Part shown: positions 1 through 10,908 of the stretch, in pieces
How positions within the stretch are numbered: position 1 is the stretch's first letter
How the letters are laid out: each line of letters starts with the position of its first letter
Assembly: GCA_937927415.1 (NCBI GenBank)
Contig: CALBDS010000033.1
Location: 1-64,000 of the forward strand
Length of the DNA stretch: 64,000 nt
DNA from: an uncultured Rhodospirillaceae bacterium
GTDB lineage: Bacteria; Pseudomonadota; Alphaproteobacteria; Azospirillales; Azospirillaceae
Direction: 5' to 3'
Position numbers and translations under genes: made by a program
The notes under the pieces: model-generated
What the model saw: the letters and a program-made list of their open reading frames with translations, nothing else
What the model was told of the DNA's origin: nothing
Databases searched by the model: none

Positions 1-11
1 GCAAGAGGGCG

Positions 12-659
12 ATGGAGGCCGGCGTCGGCGGCTGGAGCCGCAAGGAGGATACGGGTGCCGTGACCGCAGCCCAGGCCGGGGTATCGGACTTCGCCGCCAC
101 CGGGTCCGACTGCTTCGTGCCGCCCGGCACGCCGATCCCCCTGCTGACGGTGAACCGGGTGGTGACCGAGCGCGGCGGCATCGTCACCGCGCGGGTGACG
201 CAGGACGTCTGGGACGCCGGCTTCTCCTGCCTGGCGGTGCCGGCCGGCTCGGTGGTGACGCTGGACGTGGGGAGCGGTGTCACCAAGGGCCAGAAACGTA
301 TCGAGGTGGCCAACCCGGTGATCACCCGGCCCTGGCCGCGCAACGACACAGTGCGCGTCGTTGCCATCGGGACGGACGCCACTGGCGCGGCGGGGCTGGC
401 CGGCTCAGTGGAGGTGCCGTGGCTCCAGACCGGTCTGCTGATCGCCGCCAGCACGGCGGTGGACGTCGCGGCGGCGGCGCTGACCGGCGGCGGCAGCCTG
501 ATCGGCGGCATCCTCGGGCACAGCATCGATCGTCCGCTCGACAAGACGGCCAAGGACTTGCTCGACCGGGCCCCTGTCATCACGCTCGACGCCGGGGAAC
601 CGGTGCTGCTGCTGTTGCGGGGCCGCCTCAAAGCTGATGACTTCGGCGGAGCCCACTGA
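12..659 (+). CDS. VirB10/TrbI-like conjugal transfer protein, C-terminal part
   Basis: The 215-residue product matches the C-terminal beta-barrel domain of VirB10/TrbI proteins, which span the periplasm and form the outer-membrane pore of type IV secretion/conjugation systems. Family-like pattern seen: a PPGTPIPLL segment near residue 38, then a VTARVTQDVWD stretch, VPAGSVVTLDVG, a hydrophobic antenna-like stretch around residues 135-175, and a closing DAGEPVLLLLRG near residue 195. Full VirB10 proteins are usually about 350-450 residues with an N-terminal membrane anchor and a proline-rich linker, which are missing here. The reading frame stays open to the left edge, so the gene probably begins outside the window and the ATG at 12 is only the first one visible. 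No other transfer gene is in view. It supports a conjugative or formerly conjugative element on this side. Confidence 0.7.
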   Translation: MEAGVGGWSRKEDTGAVTAAQAGVSDFAATGSDCFVPPGTPIPLLTVNRVVTERGGIVTARVTQDVWDAGFSCLAVPAGSVVTLDVGSGVTKGQKRIEVANPVITRPWPRNDTVRVVAIGTDATGAAGLAGSVEVPWLQTGLLIAASTAVDVAAAALTGGGSLIGGILGHSIDRPLDKTAKDLLDRAPVITLDAGEPVLLLLRGRLKADDFGGAH

Positions 660-1017
660 GCGGCTGTGCGGCTACCGGCGCCGGTTGCTCACCCGCTGTG
701 ACGTCGCTGATGAGGTCGAGGTGGTGGCCATGGCCGAGCGGACCGTCTCCACCTTCGGACGGCTGGATGCGGCGTTCAACAATGTTGGCGTGCAGAGCGC
801 CGCCGTGGGAACTGCCGATCTCGACGGCGAAGAATACGACCGCGTGAATGCAACCAGTCTTCGGGGCGTCTGGAACTGCATGAAGTGTGAACCGCGCCGG
901 ATGCGCGAGCAGGGAAGCGGTGCAATCATCAACTGATCGTCGCTCGGCGGGCTCGTCGGCACCAGCTTCATGATCGGTCAGGGCCTCGCTGTGGACGGCG
1001 GCTACACGGCACGGTGG
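637..1017 (+). pseudogene. Decayed short-chain dehydrogenase/reductase (SDR)
   Basis: In the frame of 637 the translation contains SDR landmarks: CDVADEVEV (adenine-pocket acidic region), FGRLDAAFNNVGV (the NNxG motif), and GSGAIIN where the active-site strand should run into the catalytic serine. A TGA follows at 934-936. Past the stop the same frame reads SSLGGLVGTSFMIGQ and then GLAVDGGYTA, the typical SDR C-terminus. The Rossmann N-terminus (TGxxxGIG) and the YxxxK catalytic segment are absent, so the gene has lost its start, gained a stop and suffered an internal deletion. Its beginning overlaps the end of the VirB10-like gene, which points to a recombination junction. It cannot make an active enzyme. 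Confidence 0.7.
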
Positions 1018-1060
1018 CGAGCGGCCCTCACAATCACCCGTTCCTTTCTCGCATCTCAGA

Positions 1061-1238
1061 ATGATGACCATGAAGACCATCAGTTATGCCGCTGAGACGG
1101 CGGGCTGGCCGCTCAAGCCCTACGCTTTCGAACGGCGAGCATTGCGCGCCAACGACGTTGTCATGGAGATACTCTACTGCGGTGTCTGTCATTCGGACTT
1201 GCACATGGCGGGCAACGATTGGGGCAGCAACGTTTATC
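1061..1238 (+). pseudogene. Truncated zinc-dependent alcohol dehydrogenase (N-terminal stub)
   Basis: The first roughly 58 codons match the N-terminus of medium-chain NADP alcohol dehydrogenases of the YahK/cinnamyl alcohol type: ALRANDVVMEILYCGVCHSD contains the catalytic zinc ligand Cys and the GVCHSDLH motif. Homology stops abruptly near 1235, just where the oppositely oriented MATE gene ends, and the following GHE and catalytic-domain segments are gone. The rest of the open frame is antisense to the MATE gene. This is a stub left by a rearrangement that joined the MATE region to it. Confidence 0.7.
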
Positions 1239-2634
1239 GAAACCACGCCCCAGAGCGGACCGCGGCAGCGAGCACCAATCCGTAGACCGCAAGACCAAGC
1301 GCGAGCGCGACGAACAGCCCATCTAATGAGTTCGTCAAACGCAGCGCCAGCCACCCGCCGCCGAGGGCCACGACCATGCGCAATGTTCCGCCTAAAAGAG
1401 GCCAGAACAACCGCCCCGCTCCCTGCGAAGCGAAATACAAAGATAATCCGAGCCCGAAGAAGCCATAGACTGGCCCGACGATCCGCAGATAAGCGGCGCC
1501 TGTTTCGATTATATGTGGTTCGACGCTGAAAAGGAGCAGCCATTTGTCTGGCCAAATTGCAGCTGCAACGCCAATGGCTTCGGTCAAGGCAAAGGCAAGG
1601 GCCGCGCCAATCAGCGCGATATGCAGAGCTCGGTGGTGCAACCCTGCACCGATGTTCACCCCCACCAACGCGACCATTGGAGCGCCCAGGCCGAATGTGA
1701 TTGGAATCAAGAAATATTCGAGGCGCGCTCCGGTTCCGAAACCGGCGACAGCATCGGCACCAGCGATAGACGCCACCAGAGCCGTCGCCAGCGCGATGGT
1801 CACGTTCGTCTGAAGTGAATTGATCGCGGAGAATGCGCCGACCCGCAGGATGCCCAGCAACATCGACCAGCGCAATGCCACCCAGCGGAAACGGGTCAGA
1901 TTCCGTCCGGACACGACATACCAAGCCAGCGTTGCCGTACCAGCTGCGTAGAAGACCAGCAATGCCACACCGCCGCCTGCGATGCCGAGGGCCGGGATGG
2001 GACCCCAACCGAAGATCAGCAGGGGCGAGAGTGGTATCAAGCCGACCACGCCGCAGCAGATCACCACGGCCGGTACCAGCATGTTGCCGGTGCCCCGGAT
2101 CACACTGGCCAGGGCATTCATCGCCCACAACAGGACATTGCCAGAGAAGACGATGTTGGAGTAGGTCAGCGCCGCGTCGAGTTCTCCCCCTCTCCCGCCC
2201 AATCCCTGGTAAATCGGCCTGCCAAAGGCAAGCATCACGATGGAAACGATGAGCCCGCACCCGACGTTGATGGCGACCGCGTGGAGAACCAGGGCATCAG
2301 CATCCTCCCGGCGACCGCTACCGAGAGCACGGGCAATGGCCGAAGAGATTCCGCCGCCCAGGGCGCCGGCCGAGATCATCTGGACCAGCATCACGGGCGG
2401 AAACACGAGCGCCATTCCCGCCAGCGCATGTGTGCCGAGATGCGATAGCCACCAAGTTTCGATCAGGCCAGTCGATGCCTGGGCCACCATGATCAGCACA
2501 TTGGGCCAAGCCATGCGCAGTAACATTGGGACGATAGGGGCAACCAGGAGCCGATGGGTTTGCGGGTTTAGACCTGTTGTGGACTGATGGTCCATCGATG
2601 TGCCGGCTGGATCTATGGCTTCTGTGTTTTTCAT
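1234..2634 (-). CDS. MATE family multidrug/Na+ efflux transporter
   Basis: The 466-residue protein is very hydrophobic, with about 12 predicted membrane segments in two halves as in the MATE family (usual length 440-480). It is an inner-membrane antiporter expected to export cationic drugs, dyes or metabolites. Family features seen include the first helix with PNVLIMVAQASTGLIETWWL, the first-loop LGTHALAGMAL, and the second half starting near GILRVGAFSAINSLQTNVTI. The start at 2634 gives a 30-residue cytoplasmic N-terminal tail; an internal Met at residue 14 is an alternative. It reads away from the LysR gene upstream on the same strand, which may regulate it. Its stop codon falls inside the joined alcohol dehydrogenase stub, so the last few residues may be altered. 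Substrate cannot be told from sequence. Confidence 0.85.
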   Translation of the reverse strand: MKNTEAIDPAGTSMDHQSTTGLNPQTHRLLVAPIVPMLLRMAWPNVLIMVAQASTGLIETWWLSHLGTHALAGMALVFPPVMLVQMISAGALGGGISSAIARALGSGRREDADALVLHAVAINVGCGLIVSIVMLAFGRPIYQGLGGRGGELDAALTYSNIVFSGNVLLWAMNALASVIRGTGNMLVPAVVICCGVVGLIPLSPLLIFGWGPIPALGIAGGGVALLVFYAAGTATLAWYVVSGRNLTRFRWVALRWSMLLGILRVGAFSAINSLQTNVTIALATALVASIAGADAVAGFGTGARLEYFLIPITFGLGAPMVALVGVNIGAGLHHRALHIALIGAALAFALTEAIGVAAAIWPDKWLLLFSVEPHIIETGAAYLRIVGPVYGFFGLGLSLYFASQGAGRLFWPLLGGTLRMVVALGGGWLALRLTNSLDGLFVALALGLAVYGLVLAAAVRSGAWFR

Positions 2635-3036
2635 AACCGTTCCATTTGCGATACGTCATCAGATGTTGCTTGAGTTCGGCGACATACTATCCACCTATCC
2701 AATGACCGCGCTTGATCTCGGCGGATTAAACGTTGAAGCCGCTGACTACGTTGATATCCTTGCGGCGATTGACGATGTACAGGCACCTTCGCGCACTAGT
2801 TTCATTACTCCGAATGGCATAACGATTGTCGCCTGAATATCCGTAGAGTCTGCTCCGGCGCCTTAGGGTCGAAGCCCGTGAGGACGTACATTGGGGCGCT
2901 ATTGGATAGATCGTTTTGGATATACTAAAAGTAAAATAGATCGATTATATGAAATCGCTATCAGCATGACACAGAATACAAGGCGAATTTTATATTCTAT
3001 ACTAATATAATGTGCCTAAATGCATATAATATATTT
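2635..3036. other. Gene-free stretch between MATE and LysR genes
   Basis: About 400 bases with no convincing gene. The right half (from about 2930) is very AT-rich, with runs such as tatattctatactaatata, unlike the surrounding DNA. A 78-codon open frame on the plus strand (2600-2836) begins inside the MATE gene and resembles nothing I recognise. The promoter of the MATE gene should lie here. Confidence 0.5.
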
Positions 3037-3936
3037 TCATGGCGATATTATGGATTCGTGATTCGACTTCGATAAGTGTGCGATTTCAATAAACTGTTGC
3101 GCCAAGGAGCTCATTCCAGATCTTGGCCATGCGGCAGCTATTTCAATAGATAATGGCGGCACTGTTGGCCGCGTTACAATTCTAGTGACCGCAAAGAAGC
3201 ACTGATTGGAAGCGGCCTGCACCGTCACGCCGATTCCGGCACCAACCAATGCCAACCGAACTTCTTGGTGCAGCAATGCTGCTACCCTACTTAGGTTAAT
3301 GCCTGAGATCCGGCACGCGTTAAAAAACAAATCAGCGATACTATCTCTGTCTCGCGGTCCAATAACAATAAGCTCATCAGAAAGACTGCAAATGTCGACG
3401 GCGACTTTTTGGGCAAGCCGATGGTTGGCTGCTAGTGCTACATGTATTTCTTCTATCCACAATTTTTCAATAGCTACAGAGGATCGGTTGGTTGAAGACG
3501 GTATCAGTAAAAGGTCTAGTCGTCCGTCATCAAGCATGGAGAGAAGATGTGATGGCGAATCATCGCACACAGCAATCCTACAATCAGTTTTCCTCGAAAA
3601 TGCTTGTAGTATATTCATTGTTTGTCCAGTTGCAATATCAGCGGAAACACCAAGGCGAAATGGTTCTGAATCTTCGATAGATGAAGCTCGGGCAGTCACA
3701 ACAGCTGAATCAAGTGCCGCGAGAATGCGCTGAGCTTCATTTAAGAACGCGCTTCCGGCTCGTGTCAGATGGCTTCCTGAGCTGCTTCTTAAGACAAGAT
3801 CTACGCCAATATACGACTCAAGTGACCGGATCGACTGGCTGAGCGCAGGTTGACGCAGTCCAAGCTGGCGGGCTGCTTTGTGAAAGCTACCTGTTTCAGC
3901 CAAGACTGTTAAGTGGCGTAAGTGCCGCAATTCCAT
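3037..3936 (-). CDS. LysR family transcriptional regulator
   Basis: The 299-residue protein has the LysR layout and normal length. An N-terminal winged helix-turn-helix spans about residues 1-60 (MELRHLRHLTVLAETGSFHK, then ARQLGLRQPALSQSIRSLE, then GVDLVLRSSSGSHLTRAG). A linker helix and a periplasmic-binding-like effector domain follow from about residue 90. It is a DNA-binding regulator in the cytoplasm, with unknown ligand. The gene is clearly poorer in G+C than the catabolic genes on its right and sits in an AT-rich island of about 1 kb, so it was probably acquired separately. Same strand and next upstream of the MATE gene with 400 bases between, so the MATE gene is the likeliest target. 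A link with the catabolic operon to its right is not supported. Confidence 0.9.
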   Translation of the reverse strand: MELRHLRHLTVLAETGSFHKAARQLGLRQPALSQSIRSLESYIGVDLVLRSSSGSHLTRAGSAFLNEAQRILAALDSAVVTARASSIEDSEPFRLGVSADIATGQTMNILQAFSRKTDCRIAVCDDSPSHLLSMLDDGRLDLLLIPSSTNRSSVAIEKLWIEEIHVALAANHRLAQKVAVDICSLSDELIVIGPRDRDSIADLFFNACRISGINLSRVAALLHQEVRLALVGAGIGVTVQAASNQCFFAVTRIVTRPTVPPLSIEIAAAWPRSGMSSLAQQFIEIAHLSKSNHESIISP

Positions 3937-4202
3937 AATATGCCTCAGATATAGTTATATTGAATATTTCGAGAATTTAGTATCCACAGCACACTCCTTT
4001 ATTTTTCAGAAAACTAATAAGTATCTGCTCCAATACAACACCGAAGTTCTCCGCATCGCAATCAGCTGTCGCGATCCGACAACATCTCGGCGAGCGGAAC
4101 ACCTGACATGTCATGTTTCCGCTCCCCTCAAACGCAGGGCGACCCCTATTCTCGGGCATTGGCTTTGAGGCCAATGAACCCGCTTCAACCACTGCCGTGC
4201 TT

Positions 4203-5336
4203 TCAGTCGCTTAGGGCGACGAAGCGCCCCAAATGGTGGTCGACGTCGCCGAGATGGTGGTCGATCATCACCAAGCGCTTGGCCAAGTGCGACACCATCG
4301 CCTCGTCGGTCATGCCCATGCCACCATGCAACTGGATCGCCTGCTCCGCCACGAAGCGACCGCTGTTGCCGATCACCACCTTGGCCGCGGCGATGCGGCG
4401 GTCGCGTTCTGCCCCTGGCAGGCCGAGGCTGCACGCGGCGAAAATTGCCATGGACTGCGCCTGTTCCAAGGCGATGCGCATGTCCACCATCCGGTGCTGG
4501 AGCGCCTGAAACCGTCCGATGGGAGCGCCGAATTGCTGGCGGGTCTTCAGGTAGTCAAGCGTCAACTCGCACGCCGCCTCCATAACGCCCACCGCCTCGG
4601 CGCACAGCGCGGCGCAGCCCAGGGTTAGCACCGTCTCCAGCGCGTCCGCTGCACCGCCCTCCGGCCCTAGTAGAGCGTCGGCGCCGACACGCACATCATC
4701 CAGCCGAATCTCGGCGGCGCGCAGCCCGTCAATGGTGGCATAGCCGCGCACACCTACCCCTGGCTGAGCGGAATCGACCAGGAAGACCGACAACCCGGCG
4801 CGGCCGGTCGGGCCGCCAGCCGTGCGTGCGGTGACCAGCAGCCGGTCGGCGCTGTCGCCATGCAGCACCACTGCCTTGAGGCCCGACAGGCGGTAGCCGT
4901 CGCTGTCGCGCTCTGCCCGCGTGGCGACCGCGAGGTGGTCGTAGCGTCCCTCCGGCTCTGCCCAAGCGAGCGCCAAGCGGGATTTGCCGGCCAGCAGCGG
5001 AGAGAGGAGGCGTTCGCGCTGCGCCGGACTGCCCAACTGTTCCACCAGTCCGCCCCCCAGCACCACTGAGGCGAGATAGGGTTCCAGAACCAGACCGCGG
5101 CCAAAGGCGCGCTGCACGATCATCAGTTCGACCCCGCCGCCACCAAAGCCGCCGTTCTCCTCCGCAAAGGGAATCGCCAGCAGGCCCAGTTCGGCGAACA
5201 GCGACCAGTTCGCGGCGCTGAATCCATCGGGTTCGCCGGCGAAACCCCGACGCTGCTCAAAACCGTACTCCTCCCTGATCACACGGCTCACCGTCTCGTC
5301 GAGCATGCGCTGCTCGTCATTGAGCGAGAAGTCCAT
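4203..5336 (-). CDS. PimD-like acyl-CoA dehydrogenase, small subunit (copy 1)
   Basis: A 377-residue acyl-CoA dehydrogenase family member. It resembles the small subunit of pimeloyl-CoA dehydrogenase (PimD): MDFSLNDEQRML start, FAELGLLAIPFAEENGGFGG, LYLKTRQQFG-type helix (YLKTRQQFGAPIGRFQALQH), and QLHGGMGMTDEAM near the C-terminus. Such subunits pair with a PimC-type partner as an alpha/beta flavoenzyme that makes the 2,3-double bond in an acyl-CoA, passing electrons to ETF. The start at 5336 is chosen because GAGGAG lies 8 bases upstream and it matches PimD; a GTG at 5351 is possible. The partner gene lies directly upstream, its stop only 11 bases before this ATG, so the two are co-translated. 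The usual SCAD-type C-terminal glutamate is absent, as expected for this subunit. It is the last gene of the operon. Substrate (dicarboxylyl-CoA) is inferred. Confidence 0.85.
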   Translation of the reverse strand: MDFSLNDEQRMLDETVSRVIREEYGFEQRRGFAGEPDGFSAANWSLFAELGLLAIPFAEENGGFGGGGVELMIVQRAFGRGLVLEPYLASVVLGGGLVEQLGSPAQRERLLSPLLAGKSRLALAWAEPEGRYDHLAVATRAERDSDGYRLSGLKAVVLHGDSADRLLVTARTAGGPTGRAGLSVFLVDSAQPGVGVRGYATIDGLRAAEIRLDDVRVGADALLGPEGGAADALETVLTLGCAALCAEAVGVMEAACELTLDYLKTRQQFGAPIGRFQALQHRMVDMRIALEQAQSMAIFAACSLGLPGAERDRRIAAAKVVIGNSGRFVAEQAIQLHGGMGMTDEAMVSHLAKRLVMIDHHLGDVDHHLGRFVALSD

Positions 5337-5347
5337 TCCCCTACTCC

Positions 5348-6544
5348 TCACAGGCCAAGGATCATCTTGGCGATGATGTTCTTCTGGATCTCATTGGAGC
5401 CGCCGTAGATCGACAGCTTGCGGCGGTTGAAGTACTGGGCCGACAGAGGGGCGGCGTAGTCCGGCCCGACCGGTTCGCCGTCCCAGCCGCCCTCCAGCGC
5501 CTCGGGCAGGAAGGGCAGGGCGTAGGGGCCAACGGCGCGCCGCAACAAATCCGTTATGGCCTGCCGGATCTCCGTCCCGCGCACCTTCAACATCGAGCTT
5601 TCGGCCCCCGGCACGCCGCCGTTCTGGGCGGCAGAGATGACACGCAGGTTGGTCATTTCCAGCGCCATCAGATCCACTTCCACTTCGGCGATGCGAGCGC
5701 GGAACAGCGGATCCTCGTACAGCGGGCGACCGTTGGCAGTCTGGTGCCGAGCCACGTCCTTCAGGTGCGCCAACGCCTGCTTGGCATGGCCGACGCCAGC
5801 GATACCCGTGCGCTCGTAGGTCAGCAGGAACTTGGCGCAGGTCCAGCCCTTGCCTTCCTCGCCCACCCGGTCCTCCACCGGGACGCGCACGTCGTCGAGG
5901 AACACCTCATTGACCTCGTGCGCACCGTCCAGCGTGATGATCGGGCGCACGGTGACGCCCGGCGTGTCCATGTCGATCAGCAGGAAGCTGATGCCCTCCT
6001 GCTGTTTGGCCGTCGGATCGGTGCGCGCCAAGCAGAACATCATATTGGCGTACTGGCCCAGCGTGGTCCACGTCTTCTGGCCGTTCACCACGTAATGGTC
6101 GCCGTCGCGCACCGCGCGGGTCTTGACCGAGGCGAGGTCGGAGCCGGCGCCCGGTTCCGAATAGCCCTGGCACCACCAATCCTCCTGCGACAGGATGCGG
6201 GGCAGGTAGCGGCGCTTCTGCTCCTCCGTGCCGAACTTGATGATGACCGGCCCGACCATACTGACACCGAACGGCACCAAATAAGGGGCGTGGGCGCTTG
6301 CGTATTCCTCGTCGAAGATGTGGCGCTGGATGGGCGTCCAGCCGGTGCCGCCGTACTGTTTCGGCCAATGCACCGCGAACCAGCCCTGTTCGGCCAGGAT
6401 CGACTGCCAGCGCACATGGTCCTCGCGTGTCACGCGCTTGCCCTCGCGGACCTTGGCGGCGATGTCGGCCGGCAGCCGGTCGTGCAGGAAGCGGCGGACC
6501 TCGTCGCGAAATGCGCGCTCCTCCGCCGTGTAGGTGATGTCCAT
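5348..6544 (-). CDS. PimC-like acyl-CoA dehydrogenase, large subunit (copy 1)
   Basis: A 398-residue flavoprotein of the acyl-CoA dehydrogenase family that resembles the large subunit of pimeloyl-CoA dehydrogenase. Characteristic pieces: HWPKQYGGTGWTPIQRHIF near residue 64, DWWCQGYSEPGAGSDLAS near 125, NGQKTWTTLGQYA near 158, GAHEVNEVFLDDVRVP near 215, and SIYGGSNEIQKNIIAKMI at the C-terminus. The last motif has Gly where SCAD-type enzymes carry the catalytic Glu; this is normal for the alpha subunits of two-subunit dehydrogenases, where the base sits elsewhere. The start at 6544 matches the family N-terminus; an upstream Met 27 bases earlier is less likely. It precedes the PimD-like gene by 11 bases. 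Expected to oxidise a dicarboxylyl- or branched acyl-CoA in the cytoplasm together with that subunit. Confidence 0.87.
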   Translation of the reverse strand: MDITYTAEERAFRDEVRRFLHDRLPADIAAKVREGKRVTREDHVRWQSILAEQGWFAVHWPKQYGGTGWTPIQRHIFDEEYASAHAPYLVPFGVSMVGPVIIKFGTEEQKRRYLPRILSQEDWWCQGYSEPGAGSDLASVKTRAVRDGDHYVVNGQKTWTTLGQYANMMFCLARTDPTAKQQEGISFLLIDMDTPGVTVRPIITLDGAHEVNEVFLDDVRVPVEDRVGEEGKGWTCAKFLLTYERTGIAGVGHAKQALAHLKDVARHQTANGRPLYEDPLFRARIAEVEVDLMALEMTNLRVISAAQNGGVPGAESSMLKVRGTEIRQAITDLLRRAVGPYALPFLPEALEGGWDGEPVGPDYAAPLSAQYFNRRKLSIYGGSNEIQKNIIAKMILGL

Positions 6545-6651
6545 TCGTATTCTCCACACCAGAATTGTCATGCGACGCGGACGGCCGTCCCCCGCAGGGG
6601 CGCGAGTAATGGCGCGCGCCGGATCAAGATCGTGCCTCCCGAAAGGCGCGG

Positions 6652-8763
<2,112 letters not shown>

Positions 8764-8868
8764 GTCGACCCTCTGTCGGTGTTCGTTCTTTTGGTCGGCG
8801 TGCCGCCAGCGGCCGCCCGGTCGGCGACCGTCGTTCCCGACGGCAGCCCCAGTTCCGGCAGCGACCAC

Positions 8869-9288
8869 CTATTCCCGGTAACGGTATGTGCCTTCCCCCA
8901 CCGCGATAATCTGGCCGGTCGCGTCCGTCACCTCGATGGTCGAAGCGAAGATCCGCCGCCCGCCGCCGCGCTTGCGGGCGATCGCCCGCACCACCCCGTT
9001 GGAGGCCTGGCCGATGAAGCTGGTGGTCAGCGACAGGGTCAGGACCAGCCGCCCCGAACTGAACTCGCCGGTGTAGGCACCGGCGAAACCGCCGGCCGCG
9101 TCGATCAGCGTGGCGACAACGCCGCCATGCAGGATGTCCGACCGGTTCAGCAGGTCGGGGCGTGCCGTGGCTTCGAGGACGGCGTGGGCCTCCGACCATT
9201 CCACCAGGCGGAAGCCCAGCGCCTTATTGAAGCCGACCATTTCGATCAGCGACGCGGGTTCGGAATTGTCCACCGTTACCTCCGGCAC
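8869..9288 (-). CDS. PaaI-type hotdog acyl-CoA thioesterase (copy 1)
   Basis: A 139-residue hotdog-fold protein with the motif NRSDILHGGVVATLIDAAGG (residues about 46-65), the HGG and Asp pattern of PaaI-like thioesterases, and a conserved GEGTYRYR end. These small homotetramers hydrolyse stalled or aberrant acyl-CoAs and free CoA, often in aromatic or beta-oxidation clusters. Start choice is uncertain: the GTG at 9288 lies 5 bases after the upstream universal stress gene, but a GGAGG box inside the first codons sits 5 bases before another GTG at 9273 and may be the real signal. The same arrangement is present in copy 2. It lies in the operon between the stress protein and the fused hydratase/dehydrogenase. 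Confidence 0.85.
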   Translation of the reverse strand: MPEVTVDNSEPASLIEMVGFNKALGFRLVEWSEAHAVLEATARPDLLNRSDILHGGVVATLIDAAGGFAGAYTGEFSSGRLVLTLSLTTSFIGQASNGVVRAIARKRGGGRRIFASTIEVTDATGQIIAVGEGTYRYRE

Positions 9289-9292
9289 CGGC

Positions 9293-10111
9293 TCAATGAG
9301 CCATCAGGATGGGCACGGTCATGTGCCGCAGGATGAAGCGCGTCCCCACGCCGCTGCGGGCGAACAGGGACTCGTGCTCGCCGTGTGCGCCCATGACGAT
9401 CAGGTCGCTTCCGTGGTCGGCGGCGCGCGAGAGCAGCATGTCCATGACCCCGATGTCGTCGCCGGCCATGTCCTCGCGGGTCGCGACAACGCCGTGGCTG
9501 TCCAGATGTTCGAGGATGCCGGGCCAGTGGTCGTGCGTATGATCGCGGCTGTCGGCAGGCCGGCGAGACAGCACAACAACTTCTACGCTGTCGCGCAGCA
9601 GTGGAAGTGCGTCACCGAGCGCGCGCGCGGCTTCACGGCTGGCGTTCCAGGCCAGCAGGACGCGTTTGCCCAGCGTTCCCGTCCAGCCGGTCGCCGGCAG
9701 CACCAGTACGGGGCGGCCGGAATGGCGGACGATGTCCTCCACCAGACTGTTCGGTACGTCGGGCAGCCAATGCTCGCTGTCCGGCTGCGAGACGATGGCA
9801 ATGTCCGAGAAGCGCGCAGCCACAACCAACTCGCGCACCATATCTCCGGGGTGGCCGCTGGACGCCTCCAGCCACGCAATAGGGACACCAGCGGCGGCGG
9901 CGCGTTCCTCTGCGCCTGCCCTGGCCTGTGCGGCCTCCTGTCGAAGTGCCTCGCTGGGTGTGCGGGCGACCATGGCGGCGCGGTCGTGGTCACGGCGGGC
10001 GAAGACGGCCTTGAGCCGGCCGCCGAAGGTGCCGGCCAGCGCGAGCGCGGCGCCCAGCCGGTGTGCGCACGCCGGGGAACCGTCGACGTGCAGCAGGATG
10101 TCTTTGTACAT
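9293..10111 (-). CDS. Universal stress protein, two-domain UspA type (copy 1)
   Basis: A 272-residue protein made of two tandem Usp domains (about 1-145 and 150-272). It starts MYKDILLHVDGSPAC, the usual Usp first strand, and ends with DLIVMGAHGEHESLFARSGV followed by the VPILM strand. The GxxG...G(S/T) nucleotide-binding pattern is seen in the second domain only in partial form. Usp proteins are cytoplasmic stress-linked nucleotide or ligand binders; its precise role in this operon is unknown. It follows livF by about 44 bases and is kept in the same place in copy 2, which argues that it is a genuine operon member. Confidence 0.85.
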   Translation of the reverse strand: MYKDILLHVDGSPACAHRLGAALALAGTFGGRLKAVFARRDHDRAAMVARTPSEALRQEAAQARAGAEERAAAAGVPIAWLEASSGHPGDMVRELVVAARFSDIAIVSQPDSEHWLPDVPNSLVEDIVRHSGRPVLVLPATGWTGTLGKRVLLAWNASREAARALGDALPLLRDSVEVVVLSRRPADSRDHTHDHWPGILEHLDSHGVVATREDMAGDDIGVMDMLLSRAADHGSDLIVMGAHGEHESLFARSGVGTRFILRHMTVPILMAH

Positions 10112-10155
10112 GATCTCCTCCGGACGGCGTGGGGAGTGGCCGATGTCGGCCGTCC

Positions 10156-10878
10156 TCAGGCCGCCTCTTCATGGGCGAAGTAGAGGGCGTGCAGGCGGTC
10201 CAGGTTGACGGCGTCGCCGCGTTCCGACAGGACGACCTTACCGGACTGCATCAGGTAGACGTGGTCGGCCACCTTAAGCGCGCGGTTGGTGTTCTGTTCC
10301 ACCAGGACAATGGTCAGTCCCTGCGCCTTCAGGTGCTCGACGATGCGGAAGATCTCGTCCACCATCACGGGGGCGAGGCCGAGCGAGGGTTCGTCGATCA
10401 GGCAGACGCGAGGCTGTTCCATCAGGCCGCGTCCGATCGCCAGCATCTGCGCCTCGCCACCCGACAGGGTGCCGGCGATCTGGTCGTGGCGCTGGGCCAA
10501 GCGCGGGAACAGGTCGAACACCATCTGCCGGTTGGCCTTCCAGTTCCGCCGGCAGGCCGGCGGGAAGGCCCCCATCATCAGATTGTCCTCCACCGTCATG
10601 TCGGGGAAGATCATGCGTCCCTCGGGGATCATGACCAGCCCGTCCTTGACCGTGTCCCAGGTGGCGCGGTTGCGGATGCTGGCGCCGTTCAGGCGGATGT
10701 CGCCCGACGCCACCGGAACCAGCCCCATGATGGCGCGCAGCAGCGTCGTTTTGCCGGCACCGTTCGGCCCGACGATGACGGTGGTCTGTCCCTCCGCGAT
10801 GGTCAGCGAGACGTTCCAGAGGATGTTGATGGCGCCGTAGCCGGCGCGCAGGGTCGCAATCTCCAGGAGCGGGGCCAT
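10156..10878 (-). CDS. livF: Liv-type ABC transporter ATP-binding protein LivF (copy 1)
   Basis: A 240-residue ABC ATPase with Walker A GPNGAGKTTLL (near residue 37), signature LSGGEAQMLAIGRGLM (near 138), Walker B VCLIDEPSLGLAP (near 158) and the H-loop region after ILVEQNT. Length and sequence fit LivF of the HAAT (hydrophobic amino acid) importer family, members of which also import amides, aromatic acids and dicarboxylates. It works with LivG at the inner face of the membrane to power uptake through LivH/LivM. Start at 10878 (ATG after an AAAGGAA box). It lies 30 bases after livG in copy 1. In the present operon an organic acid destined for CoA activation is the likely cargo. Confidence 0.92.
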   Translation of the reverse strand: MAPLLEIATLRAGYGAINILWNVSLTIAEGQTTVIVGPNGAGKTTLLRAIMGLVPVASGDIRLNGASIRNRATWDTVKDGLVMIPEGRMIFPDMTVEDNLMMGAFPPACRRNWKANRQMVFDLFPRLAQRHDQIAGTLSGGEAQMLAIGRGLMEQPRVCLIDEPSLGLAPVMVDEIFRIVEHLKAQGLTIVLVEQNTNRALKVADHVYLMQSGKVVLSERGDAVNLDRLHALYFAHEEAA

Positions 10879-10908
10879 CCGCGTTCCTTTCTGTTCGATT
10901 GAGTGCAG

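Noticed and set aside
2600..2836. A 78-codon frame between the MATE and LysR genes
   Set aside because: It begins inside the MATE coding region, has no ribosome site or known similarity, and its codon bias is weak.
3977..4192. A 71-codon minus-strand frame between the LysR gene and operon copy 1
   Set aside because: No similarity, mixed base composition across its length and no ribosome site; more likely junction DNA.
8764..8868. A longer N-terminus for the fused hydratase/dehydrogenase of copy 1
   Set aside because: Copy 2 starts at the internal MNN and the extra residues overlap the thioesterase end without conserved sequence.
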